Assembly (NCBI GenBank): GCA_038891035.1
Contig: JAWAEW010000017.1
Span: 1-5,873, forward strand
DNA: 5,873 nucleotides
Source of the DNA: UBA10161 sp038891035
GTDB lineage: Archaea; Micrarchaeota; Micrarchaeia; Anstonellales; Anstonellaceae
Direction: 5' to 3'
Of this stretch, positions 1 to 4,879 are shown piece by piece; position 1 is the first letter of the stretch; every line of letters starts with the position of its first letter. Under the pieces are notes generated by a model. That model searched no databases, was not told the DNA's origin, and saw only the letters and a program-made list of their open reading frames with translations. The position numbers were made by a program, and so were the translations under genes.

Positions 1-6
1 GGCAAA

Positions 7-15
7 GATTAAAGT
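7..15 (+). promoter_or_regulatory. Possible TATA box of the M29 peptidase gene
   Basis: An AT-rich ATTAAAG core is centred about 25 nt before the ATG at 37. This is the same spacing as at the better TATA boxes elsewhere in the window, and would give a leaderless mRNA. The core is weak, and only 36 nt of upstream sequence are available. Confidence 0.35.
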
Positions 16-36
16 CTTTTGCAAAGCTTTTATTTC

Positions 37-1149
37 ATGCAGGAAAGCCTCAGGAAAATTGCACAACTTCTTGATTTTTGCTTTGCTCCCAAGGAGAACG
101 AGAGGGTGCTATTTTTGTCTGATTATCCAAAGGGCGCTTCAAGCGCAGAGGATGAAGAAAGGAAAAGCATGTTTTTTGAGTACTACAAAGCAGCAGAAAT
201 TGTCTGTAGGCAACGCAAATGCAGGCTACTTCCTGCGGTGCTTTATGAACAGACGGGCAAGCACAATGCAGAATTGCCAAAAACTGCGACCACTTTAGGA
301 GGAGGCTATGTAAATGATTTGCATGAATTGATTGCAAGCTGCAGCATTGCACTGGCAATCACCAAATATTCTGCAACTGCTCCGCTGAAAAATATTGCAC
401 TCAAATCAGGCTTAAGAGCAATCTCGATGCCAAGCGCAAGGAGGGATATGGAAGGCGCAATTCTTGCAGATTATGGTAGAATAAGTCAGAGAGGGGAGAG
501 ATTGATTGCTGCAGTGGAAGGTGCAGAAGGGTTTGAAATTACATTCGATGGGACCGGTATCCCAAAAGGAACAATGCTTTACGTAGACACGCGTGCAAAA
601 AACTGGATTTTGGATGGTGGGCTTTGCAGGCAAGCAGGCCAAGTAATCAACCTTCCTTCTGGCGAGGTTTTCACTGCACCGTATGAAGGACTTGATATGG
701 ATGCAAAAAAGCTTTTTGGAGAGTCTCAAACGCGCGGGATTTGGCCGATTTATTCTGAAAATGACGGGAAAGTTGCGTTTTTGCATGTGCAAAAAAACAG
801 GATAGTGCGTGTGGTGGGTAATTGCCAGGATGCAGAAAGAATAAGGCAGGAAATTGCCTTGGAGCCAGAAGCTGCAAACATTGCTGAGATTGGGTTTGGG
901 ATTAATGAAAATGCAAGAGGGGCGATTGGAATACCTATCCTTGAAAGAGAAAAGGCAGGGCCGCATATAGCATATGGAAGAAACGACCATTTCGGCGGGG
1001 CAGGTGCAATGGTGGGCAAAGTGAAGGCAAATGTTCATGTTGATTATGTGTATACCGACCAAACACCAATAACTGCAACTGTTTTTGCAGTCTACAAAAC
1101 CGGTAAGAGAGTGCTGATTGCACAAAGGGGGAAGGTGGTTGCAGTCTAG
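37..1149 (+). CDS. Family M29 metallo-aminopeptidase (aminopeptidase T / leucyl aminopeptidase type)
   Basis: Predicted cytosolic metallo-exopeptidase that removes N-terminal residues from peptides using a two-metal centre. The M29 signature is seen directly: NLPSGEVFTAP (residues 205-215, ligand E210), AEIGFGINENARG (ligand E284), HIAYG (ligand H310) and VHVDYV (ligands H334 and D336). All five expected metal ligands are therefore present. The length, 370 aa, is slightly below the roughly 400 aa usual for M29; the C-terminal catalytic part is complete and the N-terminal half is more divergent. No signal peptide or membrane segment is visible. The ATG at 37 is preferred to an in-frame TTG at 19 because the possible TATA box at 7-15 fits a leaderless start there. 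The gene ends exactly where the convergent argS ends. Family assignment is firm; substrate preference is unknown. Confidence 0.85.
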   Translation: MQESLRKIAQLLDFCFAPKENERVLFLSDYPKGASSAEDEERKSMFFEYYKAAEIVCRQRKCRLLPAVLYEQTGKHNAELPKTATTLGGGYVNDLHELIASCSIALAITKYSATAPLKNIALKSGLRAISMPSARRDMEGAILADYGRISQRGERLIAAVEGAEGFEITFDGTGIPKGTMLYVDTRAKNWILDGGLCRQAGQVINLPSGEVFTAPYEGLDMDAKKLFGESQTRGIWPIYSENDGKVAFLHVQKNRIVRVVGNCQDAERIRQEIALEPEAANIAEIGFGINENARGAIGIPILEREKAGPHIAYGRNDHFGGAGAMVGKVKANVHVDYVYTDQTPITATVFAVYKTGKRVLIAQRGKVVAV

Positions 1150-2961
1150 CTACATTTCCTCAAGCACTTGAATTCCTATAGAGCCAAGTGCGTTTTTCAA
1201 GACTGTCATTGCAGCAAAATTTATTGCGAGCCTGTTGGCTTTTATTTTCTCATCTTCGCAGGAAATTATTGGGCAAGTAGAGTAAAACTTATTGTAGGAA
1301 GTAGCAAGCTCCAGACAATATTCTGCTACGGCATGGGGCCTAAGCTGGGCTGCTGCACTTTCCAGCACTGGCTCAAGAAGCATTATCTTTTTGAGAAGCT
1401 CTTTTTCATTCTCAGAAAGCTGCAATTGGGCAGGTGCGCCTTTTCCTGCCTTTGAAAATATTTTATGAGCCCTTGCATATGCATACAAAGCATATGGAGC
1501 AGAATCCCCTTCAAGCGAAAGAGCCTCTTCCCATTTGAAGACTATTTTCTTTTCTGGGGTGGTGCGCAAAAATGAAAATCGGATTGCAGCAACTGCGACA
1601 GCTGAGGCAATCTGGCTTCTTTTTGAATCCTCATTCTGCTCTTTTATTTTTGCTGAAGCTTTCTTTATTCCTTCTTGATAAAGCTCGTCTGCAGTATAGC
1701 CTATCCATGTCCCTTGTCTGCCAGAAAAATGCTCTTCTTCAAGCCAAACATGCTCGTATGAGAGGTGGATGGAATTTTCAGCTTGGCTTTTGTAGCCAAG
1801 CAACTCCAAAATGCCTTTTATCACCTTTTGAGGATAAGTTTGCTCCATTCCAATTACGTTTATTACTTTGGTTGCCTTTCCAAAGCTTTCGCTTCTTCCA
1901 CTGCCGCAGGTCTTTTTGCACACCTTACCATTAGGCTGCAAGATGAAATCTTCATATTTGAAATCTGAGGAAAGCAGCCCAAACTTCCACATTTGGAAGA
2001 TTACATCTTTGCCTGTATATGTTGCAGTTCCATCTGAGCGAATCAAAACTTTGTCTGGAGATTCCATTTTGGAGAATTCTTCTAAAGGAAGCCTTGCCAC
2101 CCAGCATCCTGCGTTTTTCCCTTCTGATTCAAAAACTACTGCTTTGCTTTCTTTGAGCATTCGCATGCCTTCCTCAAAGATTGTCTTGACAATGTCCGAC
2201 TCGAAAATAAGGGCATCGTGGTATATTCCGAACTTGAAGGCGGTTTCGTATTGCGCTGCAACACATTGTTCAACCAGTTGCCTGCATTCACTTGCTTCCG
2301 GTTCAATCCCTTCCTCCATCTTCTTTAAAATCTGGCGCACCTGTGCTTGTACGTTGCTGTCCTGCTCAAAAAGCCTACTTACTTGAACATATTGCATGCC
2401 CAGCCATAAATCTAGCTTGCCTTCGGGCTTGTTTCCTAAAGCTTTGTAGCCCCAGAAGCTTTGGGCCACTTGCAGCCCCAAATCATCTATATAGTCTATT
2501 CTTTCTACCTGATAGCCGCAAAACTCAAGAAGCGAAGCTACTGCGTCCCCTAATATTGCATTTCTCAAATGCCCAACATGCCATGGTTTGTTCGGGTTTA
2601 CTGAAGGAAACTCCACGATTATTTTGCCTTCCTTCTTTTTGCCCCTTCCAAAGCTTTCACAACTCTTGGATACCGCCTCAAGCAGCCTGAAAAAAAACTC
2701 TTCTGAAAGGAAGAAATTAATGTAGGGTCCTTCTGTTTCTACTTTTGCTATCCAAGGATGCGGTCCAATCCTTTCTTTTATGTTTTTTGCAATTTCGCTT
2801 GGACTTTCGTGCCCTTTTTTTGCAAGCGAAAATGCAACGGTGCATGCCAAATCTCCAAACTGCTTTTTTGGAAGCTCGATTGACTGCAAGGCCTCCTGAA
2901 TGCTGCATCCAGCCGCCTGCGCAATTGCATCAGCAAGCTCTTGCTTCAGAGAAAAAAACAT
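1150..2961 (-). CDS. argS: Arginyl-tRNA synthetase (class I)
   Basis: Attaches arginine to tRNA-Arg in the cytosol for translation. At 603 aa it is full length. The N-terminal tRNA-binding (Add-1) domain covers about residues 1-95. The Rossmann catalytic domain carries the HIGH motif as HVGH (128-131) in NPNKPWHVGHLRNA, then RIDYIDDLG (154-162). RSDGTATYTGKD (308-319) is also typical. The anticodon-binding DALR domain starts near GDSAPYALYAYAR (485-497) and ends with the usual short hydrophobic and acidic tail. The KMSKS-equivalent loop reads HFSGRQG (411-417), so the usual lysines are missing; K125 just before HIGH may compensate, as proposed for other ArgRS lacking KMSK. The ATG at 2961 lies about 25 nt from a strong TATA box with no ribosome-binding site between, indicating a leaderless mRNA. 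It diverges from the secreted-protein gene and ends against the M29 gene. Confidence 0.97.
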   Translation of the reverse strand: MFFSLKQELADAIAQAAGCSIQEALQSIELPKKQFGDLACTVAFSLAKKGHESPSEIAKNIKERIGPHPWIAKVETEGPYINFFLSEEFFFRLLEAVSKSCESFGRGKKKEGKIIVEFPSVNPNKPWHVGHLRNAILGDAVASLLEFCGYQVERIDYIDDLGLQVAQSFWGYKALGNKPEGKLDLWLGMQYVQVSRLFEQDSNVQAQVRQILKKMEEGIEPEASECRQLVEQCVAAQYETAFKFGIYHDALIFESDIVKTIFEEGMRMLKESKAVVFESEGKNAGCWVARLPLEEFSKMESPDKVLIRSDGTATYTGKDVIFQMWKFGLLSSDFKYEDFILQPNGKVCKKTCGSGRSESFGKATKVINVIGMEQTYPQKVIKGILELLGYKSQAENSIHLSYEHVWLEEEHFSGRQGTWIGYTADELYQEGIKKASAKIKEQNEDSKRSQIASAVAVAAIRFSFLRTTPEKKIVFKWEEALSLEGDSAPYALYAYARAHKIFSKAGKGAPAQLQLSENEKELLKKIMLLEPVLESAAAQLRPHAVAEYCLELATSYNKFYSTCPIISCEDEKIKANRLAINFAAMTVLKNALGSIGIQVLEEM

Positions 2962-2979
2962 ACGAATCTTCTTGCCTGG

Positions 2980-2990
2980 TTAAATTTAAA
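2980..2990 (-). promoter_or_regulatory. TATA box of argS
   Basis: A run of T and A (TTTAAATTTAA on the minus strand) is centred near 2986, about 25 nt upstream of the argS ATG. This spacing puts the transcription start at or next to the start codon, as in archaeal leaderless genes. No Shine-Dalgarno sequence lies between the two. Confidence 0.7.
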
Positions 2991-3060
2991 TGGTTGCACT
3001 TCGGATTAGATGCCTGCTGCATTATTTTTTGGTAAAGAAAAAGGCACCGTTTGCAAAACG

Positions 3061-3069
3061 TTATAAAAA
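3061..3069 (+). promoter_or_regulatory. TATA box of the small secreted-protein gene
   Basis: TTATAAAAA is centred at about 3065, 25 nt before the ATG at 3090. That is the expected archaeal TATA-to-start distance, so the mRNA should be leaderless. This fixes the start at 3090 rather than the in-frame TTG at 3051, which lies upstream of the TATA box. Confidence 0.7.
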
Positions 3070-3089
3070 TTCACTTTGAATTTCTTTTG

Positions 3090-3440
3090 ATGAGAAGGCG
3101 ACCACAGCGGGATGTTGCGTTACTTAGTACTATAATTCTTATTAGCCTTGTAGGGGTAGCAAACTGTGAAAGCGATAATCCTTTCAATCAAGATGGAAAC
3201 TCAAGTGTAAATGAAGCTTCTTTAATTATCCAAAATGAGACAGTGTCTTCTGGTAATGAAGAAGTGCATGATTATCTTTTGAATTTTACAGAAAACGAAA
3301 GTGATGAATATACAACTGCACCCTCTGCTCAGCCTCAATTATTGTCTCATCTTCCTTATGAGCATAGGTTGCCAGAACTACTGCCAGAAATCAGCAATAT
3401 GGGTAAAGGGAGAGCTTCCTCCGCCCCCACCTACCTTTAA
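3090..3440 (+). CDS. Small secreted or surface protein with several N-glycosylation sequons, unrecognised
   Basis: I do not recognise this 116-aa protein. It begins with a clear Sec-type signal sequence: a basic start (MRRRPQR), a hydrophobic core of about 16 residues (VALLSTIILISLVGVA), then polar NCESDN. Cleavage is likely after GVA or NC. The cysteine after the core is suggestive, but NC does not fit a lipobox well. The predicted mature part, about 90 residues, is acidic, rich in N, S, E and P, apparently low in fold, and has four N-X-S/T sequons (NSS, NET, NFT, NES), as expected of an archaeal surface glycoprotein. The C-terminal third is proline-rich (LPELLPE, ending SAPTYL). There is no second membrane segment. 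It has its own TATA box, is divergent from argS, and lies 145 bp before the CRISPR array; I see no motif linking it to CRISPR function. It is short and orphan-like, so its being a gene rests on the promoter spacing and the signal peptide. Confidence 0.6.
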   Translation: MRRRPQRDVALLSTIILISLVGVANCESDNPFNQDGNSSVNEASLIIQNETVSSGNEEVHDYLLNFTENESDEYTTAPSAQPQLLSHLPYEHRLPELLPEISNMGKGRASSAPTYL

Positions 3441-3585
3441 AATAATTTAACATTTAATGAAGATTATGCATTATACAGCCCACATCCCCATCCAGCGGGT
3501 CTTTTTAAATCACCTCCTCAAAGCCCGACCCGAACACGCCGAGCCTCCCTCCACCAAATTCCCACTTCCCCGACAATTAAGGGGG
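3441..3585 (+). promoter_or_regulatory. Presumed CRISPR leader: AT-rich, then a C-rich G-poor tract
   Basis: This gene-free stretch lies on the intact-repeat side of the array, where a leader is expected. Its first 34 nt are AT-rich. From 3475 to 3580 I count by eye 47 C against 12 G in 106 nt. A TATA-like CTTTTTAAAT at 3501-3510 could start array transcription near 3533, or its T run could end transcription of the preceding gene. A CCCC (3568-3571) and GGGGGG (3581-3586) pair could form a short hairpin against the first repeat. No ORF or RNA gene is recognisable here. Confidence 0.45.
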
Positions 3586-3986
3586 GTCAAAAACTAGAAT
3601 TCAGTAAAACAAGGATTGATACTTTGCATGCCAAACGAATACGTATTCAGCAGGCCCCCGTCAAAAACTAGAATTCAGTAAAACAAGGATTGATACGGCC
3701 TGGATGTATCTACTAGTGGCTCGGTTATTTGAGTCAAAAACTAGAATTCAGTAAAACAAGGATTGATACTCATAGTCCCTGAACTCTTCAAAGTCCACCT
3801 CAATCCCGTCAAAAACTAGAATTCAGTAAAACAAGGATTGATACTGAAAAAAAGTATTCTAGAGGCGAAGGACAGTCTGTCAAAAACTAGAATTCAGTAA
3901 AACAAGGATTGATACGGATATATTGCGCTACCCTAAGCACCTCGTCGACATGTCAAAAACTAGAATTCAGTAAAACAAGGATTGAT
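3586..3986 (+). CRISPR. CRISPR array: six 37-nt repeats, five spacers, no cas genes in the window
   Basis: The repeat starts GTCAAAAACTAGAATTC and ends AAACAAGGATTGATAC. Copies lie at 3586-3622, 3660-3696, 3733-3769, 3808-3844, 3879-3915 and 3952-3986. The first five are identical; the last matches only the first 35 nt (it ends GAT, then diverges), which marks the right side as the distal end and the left as the leader end. Spacers are 3623-3659 (37 nt), 3697-3732 (36), 3770-3807 (38), 3845-3878 (34) and 3916-3951 (36), all different. Repeat ends are partly complementary (GTCAA with TTGATAC), and the middle holds the palindrome GAATTC. Length, terminal complementarity and the AAGGATTGATAC end resemble repeats I recall from archaeal Cas12f (type V-F) loci. 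No effector, Cas1 or Cas2 is present here, so the subtype is unproven. Confidence 0.98.
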
Positions 3987-4021
3987 GAATTGTGAAAGTT
4001 TTGGGGTTGTGGAGAAGAAAG

Positions 4022-4630
4022 TTAGGAAAGGATTGGAAATGCTCCCTTAATGCCGTTAATGATAAATTGGACGGCGATTGAGCAGACAAGAAGACCCATT
4101 ATCTTGATTAATGCTGATATTCCTTCTTTGCCAAGCTTTTGGTCTATTGTACTGGAGAAGCGAAGGACCAGGAAATTGACTGCACAGGCAAGAAAGATAG
4201 CGACCCAAAGGGCAATCTCATGGAGGAAAGTGGTTGCTTGGCTGGCAAGCACTACTGCAGTTGTTATTGCCCCTGGGCCAGAAGTCAATGGGACTGCAAG
4301 AGGGACAATATAAGATTGGATAGTGGTTGGATGCTGCTGGTGCTGAGGTGGGAAAATCATGCGCATCCCGATGACAAGCAGTATGAGACCGCCTGCGATT
4401 CTGAAGGCTTCTATTGTGATTGAGTAGATTTGGAAAATCAAGTATCCAGTGATGGAGAAGAAAAATAGGATTGAAAATGCAGTAAGGCTTGCTTTGAATG
4501 CTATTTTGTTTCTTTCTTGAGGGTGTATGTTGCGCATCAGAGAAAGGAAAACCCCGATGGTTGAAATCGGATTGATGATTGCAAGCATGGAAATAAATGA
4601 AGTGATGAAAAATTCAAGCACAACAGACAT
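4022..4630 (-). CDS. MarC-family integral membrane protein
   Basis: This 202-aa protein is full length for the MarC family (UPF0056). Six hydrophobic segments are visible at about residues 5-30, 44-66, 73-92, 108-130, 138-158 and 170-194. Family landmarks are NPIST in the first segment (20-24), FRIAGGLILLVIGM (76-89), and PLAVPLTSGPGAITT (110-124), whose Gly-Pro-Gly resembles the LAGPGAI motif of bacterial members. The family sits in the cytoplasmic membrane and its substrate is not established; the old link to multiple antibiotic resistance is not well supported, so no symbol is given. The ATG at 4630 has no Shine-Dalgarno sequence but has a TATA-like box about 25 nt upstream, so it is probably leaderless. 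The stop lies 35 nt from the CRISPR array, towards which the gene is transcribed, with no clear terminator between. Confidence 0.9.
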   Translation of the reverse strand: MSVVLEFFITSFISMLAIINPISTIGVFLSLMRNIHPQERNKIAFKASLTAFSILFFFSITGYLIFQIYSITIEAFRIAGGLILLVIGMRMIFPPQHQQHPTTIQSYIVPLAVPLTSGPGAITTAVVLASQATTFLHEIALWVAIFLACAVNFLVLRFSSTIDQKLGKEGISALIKIMGLLVCSIAVQFIINGIKGAFPILS

Positions 4631-4650
4631 GGATCATGCTACTTGTGAAA

Positions 4651-4660
4651 AAAATAAAAA
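4651..4660 (-). promoter_or_regulatory. TATA-like box of the MarC-family gene
   Basis: On the minus strand this reads TTTTTATTTT, centred about 25 nt before the MarC ATG. The spacing equals that of the argS and secreted-protein promoters. The box is T-rich rather than a classic TTTATA, hence moderate confidence. Confidence 0.5.
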
Positions 4661-4731
4661 TGGGAAGGTAAGCGGAAGCTGCACTAGTTGGGTCTTTGGC
4701 GGCGTAACAACACACCGAAGCCATCACTAAA
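4661..4731. other. Unassigned part of the MarC / tRNA-Pro intergenic region
   Basis: About 70 nt between the two divergent promoter boxes. I see no credible ORF, no C/D-box guide RNA signature and no strong hairpin. It may simply carry upstream promoter elements. Confidence 0.3.
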
Positions 4732-4740
4732 CTTTTTTAT
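4732..4740 (+). promoter_or_regulatory. Possible TATA box of tRNA-Pro
   Basis: CTTTTTTAT lies about 55 nt before the mature tRNA 5' end. Initiation about 26 nt downstream would give a 5' leader of roughly 29 nt for RNase P to remove. No better TATA-like sequence is seen nearer the tRNA. Confidence 0.4.
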
Positions 4741-4791
4741 CAATACCACCCATAACCTTCTGTCTGCCTTAAGTGCTGTCAGATGCACCTT

Positions 4792-4879
4792 GGGGCCGTG
4801 GGCTAACCTGGTATGCTGCTAGGTTCGGGAAACCCATTCGGAAAACCTAGTGATCTGTGTTCAAATCACAGCGGCCCCA
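4792..4879 (+). tRNA. tRNA-Pro (anticodon CGG), intron-containing
   Basis: The cloverleaf is complete. The acceptor stem GGGGCCG (4792-4798) pairs with CGGCCCC (4872-4878), and the discriminator is A4879. The D arm is GGC (4801-4803) with GCT (4815-4817) around a loop containing GG. The anticodon stem is CTAGG (4819-4823) with CCTAG (4846-4850). The T stem CTGTG (4855-4859) pairs with CACAG (4867-4871) around TTCAAAT. Without the 15-nt intron the anticodon loop is TTCGGGA, so the anticodon is CGG (4826-4828), which reads codon CCG for proline, with the G37 usual for this tRNA. Mature length is 73 nt before CCA addition; CCA is not encoded, since the genome reads ATTTT. The last 14 nt overlap the 3' end of the convergent lytic transglycosylase gene. 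Confidence 0.95.
4830..4844 (+). other. 15-nt archaeal tRNA intron at position 37/38
   Basis: The segment AAACCCATTCGGAAA interrupts the anticodon loop at the canonical 37/38 site. A BHB motif can be drawn for the tRNA splicing endonuclease. The central 4-bp helix is TTCG (4824-4827) with CGGA (4839-4842), including one G-U pair. Bulges are GG^A on the 5' side and AA^A on the 3' side, with cleavage after 4829 and after 4844. A 2-bp inner stem, AA (4831-4832) with TT (4837-4838), closes a CCCA loop. Such introns are a hallmark of archaea. Confidence 0.85.

Noticed and set aside
412..1125. A 237-codon open frame on the minus strand opposite the M29 gene.
   Set aside because: The plus strand carries all the M29 metal-ligand motifs. 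The minus frame gives a cysteine- and histidine-rich product with no recognisable pattern and is a shadow.
1868..2386. A 172-codon plus-strand frame within argS, and similar frames at 2292-2690 and 2745-3035.
   Set aside because: All lie opposite conserved ArgRS sequence, have no promoter spacing like the real genes, and encode low-complexity S/C/L-rich products.
3051..3089. In-frame TTG extension of the small secreted protein.
   Set aside because: It would begin upstream of and span the TATA box at 3061-3069, and would bury the signal peptide behind 13 extra residues.
3507..3519. ATCACCTCCT, identical to the usual 3' tail of 16S rRNA, in the CRISPR leader.
   Set aside because: There is no other rRNA-like sequence around it. 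Read on the minus strand it is a Shine-Dalgarno-like AGGAGGTGAT, but no start codon lies at a proper distance and no ORF follows. A similar AGGAGGTGAT occurs by chance inside the transglycosylase gene at about 5281.
4569..4576. GGATTGAT, an 8-nt match to the CRISPR repeat inside the MarC gene.
   Set aside because: It encodes conserved MarC residues around the NPIST motif and has no further repeat similarity.
4738..4744. TATCAAT, complementary to the repeat end, as a possible tracrRNA anti-repeat in the MarC/tRNA intergenic region.
   Set aside because: Only 7 contiguous bases match and pairing does not extend. This length is expected by chance, so no tracrRNA is called.
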